Of a stretch of 64,000 bases of DNA, positions 12,001 to 24,156 are shown piece after piece. Source of the DNA: Oscheius dolichura (taxonomy: Eukaryota > Nematoda > Chromadorea > Rhabditida > Rhabditidae); contig OW051492.1 of the NCBI GenBank assembly GCA_932521035.1, forward strand, positions 4,278,001 through 4,342,000, given 5' to 3'. The notes beneath the pieces are model-generated. The model had not been told where the DNA came from. It made no database searches and saw only the letters and a program-made list of their open reading frames with translations. Every line of letters begins with the position of its first letter. Position 1 is the first letter of the stretch. A program made the translations under genes and the position numbers.

Positions 12001-15000
12001 TTTGACGGCATTTTAGAATACCACGGAGGAAGAGGGAGGAGAGGAGGCCCATCGCGAACATCACGATGTGGAGGAGTATGAAAGCGAGGGCGAATTCCAC
12101 AGGCATACGCCTTTGGAGAGCCAAAGGGAGGAAATCCTACCATCGGACGACGAAGACGGGGAGGATAGAACAGCCGAGCGGGAGGCAGCCACGAAGATAC
12201 AGGCAGCATACAGGGGATACACCACCAGGAAGAAGTTGAAGCATGGCAAGGACTATATCTGGAAATAGTATATATAGTCTTATTCAGTTGGCTTTGCCGT
12301 GGAGGAAACGCCGGCGATTAATCCGGGGGAGACCGTAGAACCTGGTGATAGCAAAGATCTGGACGAGGAACTGAATCAACGACCCCCAACTCCTTTCGAA
12401 CCAATTCCCAATGGTGAGAGGTGGCCAGAAGGGGACAAACCCAGTTTAGATTCATTCTATACCGTCTCTGTGTACGTCGGGAACCGATGGGGAGCGGACA
12501 CCAGCACCGACCTCTATATAATCATCCAGGGAACAGATGGTATCAGTGGGAAGATCCCCCTCGCCCAGGAGGTACGTACTTTTGGGGCTTGGAGCACATT
12601 TCACCTGTCGCTTTTCACTTTGTGTTTGTGTCCACTGGGATAGCTTCAAGCCCCTGTTGTGAGGAGGGACGAGAGATAAGTCTCCCCGTAGGAGCCAGGC
12701 TGGTTGCAGGACCAGGAGTCACGCTTCCTCCAGAACCAGATGAACCTTTTCTATGTCAATTCTGAGCCTCTGGGGACACTCCAGAAGATCCAGATCGGAC
12801 ACGAACAGCTTGGATACGGTAAAGAGGATCTAGTAGAGAGGATAGACAACTTTTCAGGAGCGGGAACATTCATTGACCACGTGACGATAACCGAGAACAA
12901 AGTGGAGGCACGCCAGTTCCTCTTCGTAATGAGAAAGTGGATAGACAGCGGCCAAGTGGACGGCAAGATCGAAAGGTCGGCCCCGCTGGCTGCAATTTAC
13001 TACATGGACACGAATCCCGGTGATTACGAGTCATGTGAGCCGTTATGGAGCAGGCAAAAAAAAATTTCAGTCGGTCGATGGCAGTTCCTCGTCCACAACG
13101 GGATGATGGACGGACAGGGAGGGACCACCTCGAACCTGTTGATCTACGGGTACGGCACGGACGGCAGTTCCGTTGTGAGAGTGGAGAACGACATCACGAT
13201 GAGACAAGTGCCGGAGAAGACACTCATACAAGTGGGGCAGGCGGGGAATTGGGAGGGAAACAGCTTCAGGTTGACTTCGGGAAGATTGGAGACCTGGTGA
13301 AGGTACGGTTTGAAATCGACGAGAGCGGAGAACAGCCGGACTATTACTTGGACTACGTGGAGTTGATGGACATGGACACGGAGGAGAAGATACTCCTCAG
13401 AGTGGAGAAGTGGCTGAAGGTGGCCGGCAAGGATCCGAAGGAGAAGTGGCAGTCGTTCCGAGAAGTGTCGGTCTTCCGGCCGTTGGGCAGCGTCCTCCCG
13501 GGTATCGCTCATCCCCCACCCAAGCTCACGTCATTCCAGTAATTACATATGACGGCAAGATCACTGCTGCAAGCTTCGAGACGAAGATAGAAATGCTGAT
13601 AGACAATCAAATCTTCGGGGAACTGCATGGCGAGTGGGACACCGGCGTGTTTCCTCTGTTCTACAACGAGACCAAACAGGTTAGACTCACATCCGACGGG
13701 GGTGAACAGAGTCTAGGAGTACAACTTCAAAGTGGAGTGTGTCTACCTGGGGGCCATCCGGAAACTGAAGCTGATCGGCCAGTTCCACGAGAGGGGCAAG
13801 GCCATCCTCGAGGGGATGTCTGTCCTCCAAGACATCTGGGACTTCTACTCGCCGGGGGTCAACGTGGCCGACTGGGTAGGGACCACCTGGGAGAGTATAA
13901 AGGGGAATCTGTTCAGCTGATCGGAGTCAAGGCCCTGGTCAGGGAGTCCACTCACTGTCCGTACCGCTACGTTCTCGGGGAGAACAAGATAGTCGAGCTG
14001 AACGACGAGCAGCCCTACTTCAAGACACTCTGCATCACAGGTACAGTGCCAGACTAACCCGGGTCCGTGTCTAACCCACGAGTGTCTTGTCCTCTCTGTG
14101 TGTGTTTGTTTGCCATTAGGAGATTCAGTCTCAGGCATGGAGGGACTCTCGACCCGCAACAAGAAGGACATCCTCCCCTCGGGAAGAGGCATCTGGGAAC
14201 TGGCCATGGCTGTCCACGTGAGGCTCCTCCCCTTCCCTCTCCAATTATTTTAGGGAACAAAAGTGCCGGATGTCTGGATAGTCAACGGCTTCGAGGCAGA
14301 GCATCTCGGGCTACACCACGCGGAGGGAGAGGTCCTTATCTTTACGGTAAAGGCAGTCCGACCCCCATTAAAGGACTGTTCCAGATGACGAGTTCCGATA
14401 TAAAGACGGTGGATAAGGTGCGGGTGGACATAGGGAGGATGCTGCCCGACGGGTCCTTCTCCATTTATAAGGTGATCTGTCCTCCTAGTGATAAATAACA
14501 GTAGGGGCAGATGAAACTGAGGAATGGTCTGACCAACGTGGAGATACACTTCCCCAGCCTCAACGTGGACTTCGCCTCCGAACAGGTCATCGAGTTCCCC
14601 ACCGTCCTGCCTGACATCCCTCCCAAAAAGAGTAACTGCCTATCTAAAAGGAATCCATTCCTTTAGCCTCTTTCTACGCTGTGAAAGTGAGAACTCATAA
14701 GGTTGAGGGGGCCGTCACCCCGAAGATTAACCTGATTGGAACAGACTCGGACATTGGAATGAGAAGCCTCGGAGGGAAGCCCGTCACTGAGGGGGTCTGC
14801 CACTTCCTCCTCTCCCTTGACTAATAATCCCTCTTCAGCAGGAACAATATGACTTTGATGGTGTGAATGTGGGGAATCTCGTCGCCGTGGAGGTGTCCTA
14901 TGAGGGGGAGACCCGTTCCCTTTGGACATTTGACATCGTCGTCAGCCAGACGGATATCGGGGTCGACTACAGTACACCCAAACAGTAAGGCCATTCCAGA

Positions 15001-15079
15001 GACACGAAAATACAAAACCAATTTCAGAACAGTAAAGAAATCCAAGACGAAAACACGAATCGAACTGCGGGAAATTTAA
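9051..15079 (+). CDS. doublecortin-IQ-PLAT domain protein (RP1/LOXHD1-like)
   Basis: Large multi-exon gene with introns mostly of 35-60 nt. First doublecortin repeat at about 9100-9640 (KTVFFYKEGDEYFTGVRVPI, then IDSLLDDLNRNIQMPFGVRR). Second at about 10760-11050 (FFVLNGKGRFYRTLLNP ... SFEQLLAEV ... YRVYSADGVRV). Then a charged linker, tandem SQREE-LPSR repeats (11683-11981), an IQ motif at about 12181-12245 (EAATKIQAAYRGYTTRKK), and at least two PLAT-like beta domains (12450-13030, 13070-13470) followed by further beta-rich sequence to the end. Doublecortin repeats bind microtubules, IQ motifs bind calmodulin and PLAT domains bind membranes or proteins. The combination resembles ciliary proteins, so a ciliated sensory-neuron role is a fair inference. 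The intron 12246-12285 uses a GC donor. The true start is uncertain; 9051 is the first ATG after an acceptor. The stop lies 115 nt before the colmedin ATG. Confidence 0.75.
11683..11981 (+). repeat. coding tandem repeat, about 15-23 residues per unit
   Basis: At least five in-frame copies of a unit close to TACSQREENLPSR, each followed by a variable linker. A further diverged copy (SQREEILPSDDEDGED) lies just before the IQ motif at about 12112-12180. The repeat sits between the second doublecortin repeat and the IQ motif. Confidence 0.8.
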
Positions 15080-15104
15080 ATTGCTCAGATTTTTATGTTG
15101 ATAG

Positions 15105-15110
15105 AATAAA
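15105..15110 (+). terminator. poly(A) signal between doublecortin/PLAT gene and colmedin
   Basis: AATAAA 26 nt after the upstream stop. The next possible splice acceptor (GGTGCAG) is at about 15190, just before the colmedin ATG. Confidence 0.5.
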
Positions 15111-15193
15111 TAGTTATCCTCGCCTCTGTATACGAAATGCTCCCCATCCACGGCTCATCGTATATGAAATTCGACCCGTAAACCGGTGCAGAG

Positions 15194-16962
15194 ATGGTCT
15201 GCGCCGAGGTCACCAACGTCCTCATCGCCCTTTTGACATTAGCCTCCTTCGGCCATATCCACTGGAGGATAGCCCAGTTGAAATGTCCGCTTTTGGAGGA
15301 GGTCGAGGAGCCGCCTCGAGTAAAGAGGGCAGCCAACTCGAGCCACCTCTGGATGACGTCTCTCTCCAAAATCAAGGTACTCTATTTTCCAGACCTCGTA
15401 CATTTTTAACAGATCGCGGAGATGGTCGACAAATGCTTGGATCTCCACCAGTACTGTACAGCGGAGAGTAATTCCGACCGGGGACTGCCCGGCCCTCCTG
15501 GACCACAGGGGCCGCCTGGGTTTGCGCAGTTCTTTCAATCAAGTTCCCTTCAGAAAACAGGGTGCTCCAGGAATGCCAGGAAGGGGCGGACTGATGGGAG
15601 TTCCTGGGCATCCAGGGCCTCAGGGGCCGCCCGGGTTGCCAGGCAATGACGGCGACTGTGGCAAATGCCCCGTGCCCGACAGCCAGCTGGTAGAACGGGA
15701 GCAGTGCCCGAAGGCGGAGGAGACACAATGTCTTACGGTAGAAGGACTCTCCTCTAAGTGGGCAGAGACCATAAAGAGAACTGTTCTGTTCAGTTTGCAA
15801 GGTCCCCGACTGATTGACAAGCCCATTCCTTTCGTCATCCAACAGCTGCTGCTCAATAATACGGAAATGGAGAGCTGTATCAAGGTCTGTATAGCCAACG
15901 TGACGGAGCTAGAAGTGCCGAGGGAGGAGGCCGCCACCACCCCCATCGCCTACATCCAAGGAGCCACTGCTCGTAATATATATCACTTCAGCCAATGCAC
16001 ATATTCAGACTGCCAACTTCAATCCGTCGGGAAGCCGGTCTTCCATTCCCATGCCACGACATACTTCGGAGGATGGATGAGGGACTGCTACCCGAGGACG
16101 GGCGATGTAAGGGGCTCTTTTAGACTGATAGTAGAGTTATTAGGATATGATGAAACGCTACCTGGTCAATCACTTCCGGGGAGACGAGCTGCTCGAGTTT
16201 CGGTCAGAGGCAGATCTTCGGAGACAGCACGTCTGGAGACAGTTGGTCCCCAGTTAGACACACAACAACATCACATTAGCCACAAGTTGCCCTATGAGTT
16301 TTCGGGGACAAATCACGTCGTCTTCAACGGCTCCCTCTTCTTCCACCGCGCTGGCTATCCCCGTATTGGCCGGTTCGAGACCTACACCCAGAAATATACA
16401 GAAATCCCCATCCCCGGAGCGGCCTACAAGGGAGATCACGTGAGTCACGAGATTCTTTATAATAGGATGAACTGCAGTTTCTCTTCAACCGTTCGATGAA
16501 TTACTTCGACCTGGCCATCGACGAGAACGCCCTCTGGGTCATGTACCGCCACAACGAGGCCCGCTACCTTAGCGTGGCCAAAGTTGACGTAAACAATCTG
16601 ACAATCTACGAGACATTCAACCTGACGATGGTCAACCACACCAGGATAGCCAACGCCTTTGTCATCTGCGGTGTCCTCTATGCGGTGGGCTGATGCGGAT
16701 CGGGAGGATAGGGGATATTCAGGTGGAGAGCGCCCGTGACCAGACAACAAGGATCCCGATCTCCTACGACTTCTACCGTCAGACATACGGCAAACCGAAC
16801 ATCAAATGGCTCAACCTCTACAGGTGTGTCGTCTAATTCAATGGGGAAAGGTTTAGGGACACGAATATGGTCTCGTACAACCCGTACGACAAGAGGATCT
16901 ACGTCTACGACCACGGCTACCTGCTCAGTGTCCCGGCTCACCTCCGATGGCTGGCCAGATGA
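15194..16962 (+). CDS. unc-122-like: colmedin: type II membrane collagen-olfactomedin protein
   Basis: Predicted type II transmembrane protein of the gliomedin/colmedin family. Residues 8-27 are a membrane anchor (NVLIALLTLASFGHIHWRI), followed by an RVKR furin-type site at about residue 45. A short Gly-X-Y collagen stretch spans an intron (GLPGPPGPQGPPG, then GAPGMPGRGG and GPQGPPGLPG). The rest is an olfactomedin domain ending YNPYDKRIYVYDHGYLL, the usual C-terminal strand of that domain. Several short introns interrupt it. In this family the ectodomain is shed by proprotein convertases; in C. elegans UNC-122 acts in muscle and coelomocytes. The convertase gene begins 95 nt downstream. Start choice: first ATG after a possible acceptor, followed directly by the hydrophobic anchor. 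Confidence 0.87.
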
Positions 16963-17056
16963 TGCCTATCCCCTGTCTCTTAACCCCCTCACACGTCAAT
17001 GTGCAGTCTTGAAATACCGATAAAGTTTAGAACTCGTTTATCTCGTTCTTATCACA

Positions 17057-19113
17057 ATGCGTCGCGCCTTGCTCACACTCTTCGGCGCCCTTGTGGCCCA
17101 CAGTCTGGTTTGACTCTTATTGATTAGAACAGGGGCTGAATTATAGAGTTATGGGGACAAACAGCTCTTTATTTTGGAGATGGACGACGGGGAAATTGAC
17201 TCGGCTCGGCAGATTGCCGACGAGCACGGGTTCCGGCTGATCCGACGGGTTGGTGTCCCTCTTTCCCCTGGCAATGTCATCCTCGTAGCTTCACTCGTTT
17301 CCCAATATCTTCGTAGCCGAACACTTTCCACAGCGGAGGAAGCGGTCCCTAGACGACATTGTAGCCGAGATTGTACACCACAGAAAGGTTTGGGTCTCTT
17401 GTATGGCACACAGCTAGCTGCAGATCAACTGGGCTGAACCCGTGTCCTCCTTCGTCCGGGAGAAGAGGTTCTGGCTCTTCTCCGGGGACGACACCACCCC
17501 GTTCCCTTCTCTGACCGTCCCGAAGAATTTAACCGGAAAAGGTGTTGTTGTAGCCATTCTGGTGACTTTTTGTTATCTATGGGGAAATAAAAACATTCAG
17601 GATGACGGGGTGGATTATTCTCACCCGGCCCTGTACCAGACATTCCACCCGGAGCATTCCTTTGATTTCGTCAGAGACTCTTCCGATCCCTTTCCGGATG
17701 ACTCTTCGGATAACAAGTACCTTTTGTTAATGTAATGTATTTCTCAATCCCCTTCAGTCATGGCACGCACTGTGCCGGAGTCGTCTCTATGTCGCCATCC
17801 TCCTGTGGTACTGGGATAGCCCCCGGCGTGTCTCTGTCCGCCTTGAAGATGCTCGGCTCGACAGAAGCGATAAACGACGTCGTGGAGGGAGATGCCCTTG
17901 CATTTCACCACAAAGAAATAGGAATCTACAGTGTCAGCTGGGGGCCAAGGGATGACGGCCGGGCGGCGGAAGCTCCGAGGAGACTGGCCAGTATGGCCTT
18001 GGAGAAGGGAGCCAAGGAGGGAAGGGACGGGAAAGGCTCCCTCTATGTCTGGGCCAGTGGAAACGGAGGACTGGAAGGGGACGACTGCGCCATGGATGGA
18101 TACGCCAGCCATAAACATACGGTAGAATTTGAGAATTCTGTTCCAAATGAAGAATTTAGCTAACCTTTGGAGTGGTTGGTGCCACGGGCAAGCCGGAATG
18201 GTACGCCGAGGCCTGCCCGGCGGTTATTGCAGCGGTGCCGGGTGCTGCTGCTTCGAGGGTAAGAGAAACATGTACGGTAGAAACTGCATAACCCGTTTAG
18301 TGGACAACAGAGGTCGGTGGAGGGTGTGCTCGATTCTCTGGTTCTTCAGCAGCTGCCCCGTATGCTGCAGGAGTGCTGGCTCTTCTTCTAGAGGCAAAGT
18401 GAGTCGTTCTCTTTTACATCTGACCTCTCCCCAGTCCCTCTCTCACCCAGCGAGATGTCCAGCATCTTCTTGTGAAGAGCAGTCAGTCGAAAGACCTCAT
18501 GAAGGCCAATCCATCCGAGTGGATCAAAAACGGAGCTGGCCTCCATGTTTCTAGGTAGTTCTATTAATACCAACAATTCTAATGCACCCCGGCAGATATT
18601 TTGGATTTGGTGTTTTGGACGAGGAAAACCTGATCAGTATTGCCAAGGATTGGAAGAATGTACCGGCTGAGAAAACGTGCCAACAGGAAGTGTCTCCCTC
18701 AATTGGGTAACAGTTCTGAGTTGATCAAATGCCCCATCTTTTAGGAAGTTCTCTCCTTCCAATCCGCTACAAATATCTGTTTCTGTGGCTTGTAAAGAAG
18801 TCATCTCAATGGAGAGAGTAGAACTCGAGGTTTCCCTGACCTGCCCCAGGAGAGGGGATCTGCATATTCAACTCACTTCCCCCTCGGGTAAGGGCCTCAT
18901 TTTCATCCGGAACACCTTTCAGGAACGGTAACGGATCTTCTAAAACCCCGGAGAAACGACGACTCCCCTGACGGGCTGTCGAGTTGGAGATTTGTCTCTC
19001 TCCACACTTGGGGAGAGAATCCGAAGGGGAAGTGGACTGTCCTCGTCAGGGACACCGGCGACGGTCAGGGGGGAGAACAGACCAAGGCGACTCTTTTTAT
19101 CCACGGAACTTGA
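17057..19113 (+). CDS. aex-5-like: proprotein convertase, subtilisin/kexin family
   Basis: Secretory-pathway serine protease that cleaves precursors after basic residues. Order: signal peptide (MRRALLTLFGALVAHS), prodomain ending in the autocleavage site QRRKR, then the S8 domain with catalytic Asp in VVVAILDDGVDYSHP (split by an intron), His in HGTHCAGVV, the oxyanion Asn in WASGNGG (so not PC2, which has Asp there), and Ser in GSSAAAPYAAG. A P domain follows and ends VRDTGDGQGGEQTKATLF at the C-terminus, with no membrane anchor or Cys-rich tail, suggesting a soluble enzyme. The serine motif is GSS rather than the usual GTS and the residue before it is Phe-Ser instead of His-Ser or His-Gly. 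The gene follows colmedin by 95 nt and may share its transcript. Confidence 0.85.
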
Positions 19114-19428
19114 AATGAATCCGTTTTCTGTTGACTATTTTTACCCGAGGAATGCCCCGAATTAGACTCAACTGCACTCGACTGGGAACACCAGATCGAA
19201 TGACTTCCGCCCTCTCGGAAAGCGCCCTCCCCCCGGGCTATGTTGTCTTGTTCTCTAATTGGCGTAGTCGCAAAGGCGAGGGCTAATTGAGGGCTTGTAG
19301 AGCCGCCAGATGGCCAAGACAAATTCACCGTTTAATCGGAGTTAAAAGAAGTGAGCGAGTGGCCAAAACGGGCCGAGGAGTACCGGTAAAGAGGAGAAGA
19401 TCACAGAGGGAGGCGAGGCCAACAGGAG
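19114..19428. other. convergent intergenic region
   Basis: About 315 nt between the ends of the convertase (+) and EVA-1-like (-) genes. No coding frame or clear poly(A) hexamer was identified with confidence. Confidence 0.4.
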
Positions 19429-22269
19429 CTAGAAGTCGTAGTGGCTCGAGCGGGGAGGCGTCGTCAGTGAGTAGCGCAGCAGACGGTCATCCAGCTCGCC
19501 CAGGTCCGTCGAGGAACACGGGCCACCCAGCACCGAATCTGAAGGAATTATTCAAAAGGAGAGGAGGGGACGGCCTACAGGGACTGTTGTTGGCGACCAG
19601 GAGACGACTCCTCTCTATGGAGTACCTCGGTCTTTTGTCTTCTTTCTTCGCCGTACAGTGTCGAAGAATACAGGCGGCCGTCAGCAGAATAAAGGCGAAA
19701 ATAACCGACAGCGACACACAGAGGAGAAGCTTCTCTTTGTTCTCTGGAAAGGAAGATCTAGACAAAGGGACAGAGGGGAGAACCTTTGAAGAATTGGGCG
19801 ACCAGGAAGACGTCATGGCCGATGCCAACGACGTTGGCCGTGACGGCCTCCGTGCCGGTGTCCTCCAGCTCGTCGGGGTTTCTCATGCTCCACTCCTCCT
19901 CGGACACGTACCCCGCGTCATTACTCGGTTTTTGTTCCTCGACTTTTGGCAAAAGAATCGACGGCGAGGGGGGTTTATGGTCGGACTTTTCGACGGCATC
20001 TGGCCGTTCCGATAACCTTTCCCACGTGGTTTCCTGAGTTGATTTCATTTCCTGTAAAAACAATGTTGACCGAGGGGACGAGGCGGAGGAGACCTTTTTG
20101 TACTTCTCGAGGGACGGCAGATCCCCTTGGATGGCCTCCTCACTGAAGATCTCGTCGTTCACTGAAACGGGAAGAGTCGTGTTGAAAGCCTCGCCGAACG
20201 ATATCCGTCATGTTTCAATTCCCCCGGTGTCCTTGGGATATTCGGCCAGTTTCGAAATGACTAATTTGCTGCTCCTTTTACAGCCCCGACCTCGGCCAGA
20301 TCTTTGCTGGTCCCGTAACGACCTCGTAAATTGAAACGAACCACACATGAAGAGTATGTTGAGCACGGGAAGGACGCCCTCGGCACAAGGCGGCCGGCCG
20401 AGCTCGGCCACTGTCACCGGCAGAGTGCATTCTGTCTTGGCATGGCAGGCAGAGAGGACCTGGGGGAGGACGTCCAGCTGGCAGTCTGCAAGTTGTATAG
20501 TTGACGTCTCCCACAATTGGGGATTAATCCCCTTCGCCGTAAGCCTCGCCGTGAATGAACTGACCGGGGGTGCTAAATCAGCTACCTACGAGGGGACTTT
20601 TTATGTAGCGGGCCGCCATTAGAATGGGTACAAGGACACGGGGCCCCGTCCCCCTTTAGCCACCCTCCGGCTATCAGTTGCACATGATCTGCGATTAATA
20701 GGCTGTCAACGCGAGGGACGAGCCGTTCATTTCATTATCGGATGGACTAATTGCGTCCGCTCATTGCGTGTCCCCCCGTTCATCTGACTCACGAAGGCGG
20801 CGAGAACAAAAAGTATTGTTTGCCGGAAACTGACTGACCTCGGCTGGTGGCCACAGGCGACGAACAGCTCGGGGCCGGGTGACGCGGACTGCGACCGAAG
20901 GTGGCTGAGTAGATGGCCAGCCGACGGCCGTCGCGACACTTCAGACTCATATCGCCCCCGGAGCAGAGCGTCTCGCTGTCGAAGGAGACTGAAACGGAAC
21001 GGGTTGAGGAGGAGAGCAGGGTAGTTGCCTGGCTTGCACTTGTATGTCATCTGGAGATACTTGGAGGTGGTGGGGCAGGGGTCGCCGTCGAAGGTGTCCG
21101 CCTCGACGGTCACCTGGCACTTCCTCTTCTTGTCACACAATTCGGACAATCTCTGAAAGAGAGTTTGAATTTCCCGGCTGGCAGGTGTGAGTGTCGCACT
21201 TCCCCGGGTCACAGCTGTCCTCTACCTTTCGCGCCCTGGGGACAGCTGATCGCCGATATCAACTTTGAGGGCATGAGGGATGATTGATCGGTCCCCCAAA
21301 CCAAACAGTCAAATGGATCTGGGCCTCGTCGTCTCAAATCGAATCAGTTCGGATCCCCCAAGGTGGCAGCTGGGCGGTCGGCTCTCTTCCTGTCTTTTTT
21401 CGTGTTGGCCCCTGTTGCGCAGTTGTCGACGGCCAGCGCATAAATCCAAAAGGATAGCCGGGATGAGTTATGACCAAACAATTCGGATCCCCTTCTTACA
21501 CACTTTTTGTCAGTGCCCCCGGTGTAAAATTCTCACCGTTTTGGCCTGGAGGACATCGCAGCTGGCGTCGTAGTCCTTTCGGCCGGCGGTGGCCGGCAGA
21601 CGACTCGGACAAAGCTGGGATTCCGGAACCACGCGGCCATAGAAACTGAAGCCCGGTTCCCGTTTCGGAGGAGGTCAGCCTACCCGGTTCCGACGAAGAT
21701 GTGCGTGTTCCTCGGACAATGGAGGGTGATCTTCTCGCCGTCACACGCCTGTACCCGGTTGGCACGCAGGCCCTCGTCCAGGATCTCTGAAACGGCTCGG
21801 TCAGCCCCGAAGCACGGCCACATTCCCGGCATTCTCCCTGTCCCCGGCCAAAGTTCTGCCTCGGCCTGCTCTCCGTCATTTTGATGTCCCCGAAGCAAAT
21901 AAGCTATCCCGCAGTAAAAGCAGAGAGTTGTAAGCCGTGCAGATGATCCCCATGGCAACTCACCGCTTCGGCTGCGAAGAAGACGCGCTGAGAAAACTCG
22001 AATTGGATAGGCATGCGATTTCGGGGGAAGTCACTGATAGGGGATGGCATCCTTCACTTTCACCTCGATGGCCAGATGGTAGTCAAGAAGACTAATTAAC
22101 CCATGAAAGGGGCCCCAGCGTCAGCTGTTGGTGGCCATGTAGTGCTAATGGCCCGGGGGCCCGTGTTACAACCCGACTCACCATCTATCAGAGCCTGTTG
22201 CTCACTGGTGACAGCCGATATCGTGGCCACTGGGAGGAGGAGGAAAAGCTGGAGCAGCCTCGGCCGCAT
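19429..22269 (-). CDS. eva-1: EVA-1-like SUEL-lectin transmembrane receptor
   Basis: Single-pass receptor; in C. elegans EVA-1 is a SLT-1/UNC-40-associated guidance co-receptor. ATG at 22269 starts a signal peptide (MRPRLLQLFLLLPVATISA). Two galactose-binding SUEL lectin domains follow. The first runs over about 21900-21030, with ACDGEKITLHCP, then FYGRVVPESQLCP, and KCQVTVEADTFDGDPCPTT. The second runs over about 21000-20350, with ETLCSGGDMSLKCRDG and CTLPVTVAELGRPPC. After an acidic juxtamembrane part (NVVGIGHDVFLVAQFF) comes a membrane segment LLLCVSLSVIFAFILLTAAC. An intron near 19545-19585 gives the tail LRYSLTTPPRSSHYDF, ending at TAG 19429-19431. Without that intron the frame would stop at 19487. 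Two SUEL domains plus one membrane pass match EVA-1 rather than latrophilin. Confidence 0.85.
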
Positions 22270-23431
22270 GGCTACTCGACAAGAACTCGGCGGACGACGA
22301 CTCTGCCCGCCCACTGCCTGCCCGTTTACGATGCGATCGGGTCAGCCGATGTGTTTATGTTGATGAGGAGGGATAACAATGCAGCAGACGGTCCGGGCTG
22401 GAAGTATTAATCGAATGAGAGGGGACAGGAAGGGGCAGGGAGGGGGCAGGGCTTATTGGGGCAAGAGAAGACACCTGCATAAACAGAGGAGGATAATCCC
22501 GAGGAAAATAGAAGACGAGGCATTCTCTCGTTACTCGGCAAAGGAAGGGGAGGATTACCGAACCGGTCAAATACCATTTGTGGGTATTTCGCAGGGGCTA
22601 ATGGCTCGGAATCGGAGGGTGACAAATTGGACAATTCCCGCCAAGATGGATGGAGATGTTCCCACCTGTAAAAACTGTAACGACTCCCTTTTAGGAGGAC
22701 GGGCCGGGTCGGGGCGGCCGGCAGGGCGGCACGGCAAAACAAAACGAAGGAGCACAAGTATGGGAATGGCTGACACCGGAAAATTCCGTGGGCAGTCTGT
22801 CGCCGGGGCGGAAACGCGATCCGACGGCAATAACGAGGCACGTCAAGCGGCCGTTGTCCATTAAAGCAGCAGGTGTGATTGGCTAAGACACTTGAGAAGA
22901 GGGCAATACGAATCCAATAATTGGCAGGTAGAGGAATCTGCGACGAGACAATAAAGTGTTCGTAAACAAGAAACGCATGGGATGTGTAATGCGGACGAAG
23001 AGTTGCTCTGAGAGGGTCATGACAACAGCTGAGTAGTGGCCGATTCCTACTCTCCGGGTACAGGATCAAAGGAAGCATCTGGCCACCAAATTGAAAAGAT
23101 GTAAGAGAAGGCTTTGAATTATTAAGAGGTTTGTGTATGTGTGTGAATGTCATCCTCAAAAGGCTCTCATAATTGGGTCCGAATTCGACCGACAGGCTGA
23201 CTAGGAGGATAGGAAGCACTCATGTATGTATGCTAATCAGGGTGTGAGATAAGGAGTGGACGGTAAATAAGGAATGTTGAGCAGCTGCGTTGAAAGCTAT
23301 AAATCAGGCTCGTCAGAATTCGCGGATGTGGATCTAATTAATATGCAAACTCGACGACAAATTGCCGATCTCCGTAGCCAGTTTCTCGTGTGGTAATTAG
23401 GAAGGGAAAGAATTTTTATAATTGAAATTTA
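22270..23431. other. region upstream of EVA-1-like gene
   Basis: About 1.16 kb between the EVA-1 start and the end of dynactin p25. A 270-codon minus-strand frame (22407-23219) stays open but begins with GTG and shows no domain. It is most likely chance, and the region probably holds EVA-1 control sequence. Confidence 0.35.
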
Positions 23432-24156
23432 TTATGTTATTACCCGATTACATTCAAACCTTAGAATAAAGTCACTATGGTATAGCACGTATGGGATCAG
23501 CGGGAACGAAATTTTCATAATATTGTTTTGTTACATCAGTCATCAAACTTTCGGTACATTCTGGTTCATAGCCGATTGCTTTAGCTAAGATATTATTTGT
23601 AATTTAATAAAACATTGTTACCGGGATTTCCAGCAATAGTAGAAAACGGTGGAAATACAGCTTCTGCGGCTACCACTGCTCCTGGAAGAACACGACAACA
23701 TTCTTTAATAATTGCTCCGCTGCCGATCACTGAATCTGCTCCCACATGAACAAATGAACAAATTTGGCCAGCAGAAATTAGACAATTCTGTGAACACACG
23801 GTAATTAAAGCAGTTACAAAGCATGCCTCTTCTATCATAACATGATCGCCTATATGTACTGGAAATGTAGTAACGCCTTTGCTGAATTTGCGATGACCAG
23901 GACGAATAATTGTCCCGCTCCGGATAATACTGAATTTTCCCACTCTTATACTTGCTAAATCACCACGAAGTATCACATCTTTATGTACTATGGCCTGAAT
24001 CATTTCGTTATTTATTGGAATAAAAAAAAGTACCTTTCCTGTAAGAACAATATTTTGAGTGCCACAAATATGACCAACTGGACTTCTGTAAATCTTATGT
24101 CCTGAGGCTGTTTCGACGTATTCTTCTCTCTTATGCGCAACTAGTGGAAGGTCCAT
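23432..24156 (-). CDS. dctn5: dynactin subunit 5 (p25)
   Basis: Subunit of the dynactin pointed-end complex, a left-handed beta-helix protein needed for cargo binding to dynein-dynactin. The protein starts MDLPLVAHKREEYVETASGHK and contains the hexapeptide-repeat core (VILRGDLASIRVGK, HIGDHVMIEE, GADSVIGSGAIIKECCRVLPG). Spliced C-terminus: ECTESLMTDVTKQYYENFVPL, matching the conserved end of p25 and extending a few residues further. Three introns are inferred: about 24000-24040; 23788-23826, which has a GC donor and removes an in-frame 39-nt insert from the EE/CLISAGQICSFVHVG junction; and about 23584-23618. Stop and poly(A) signal overlap (TAATAAA). It lies about 230 nt downstream of Arp3 on the same strand, in operon-like spacing. 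Confidence 0.88.
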
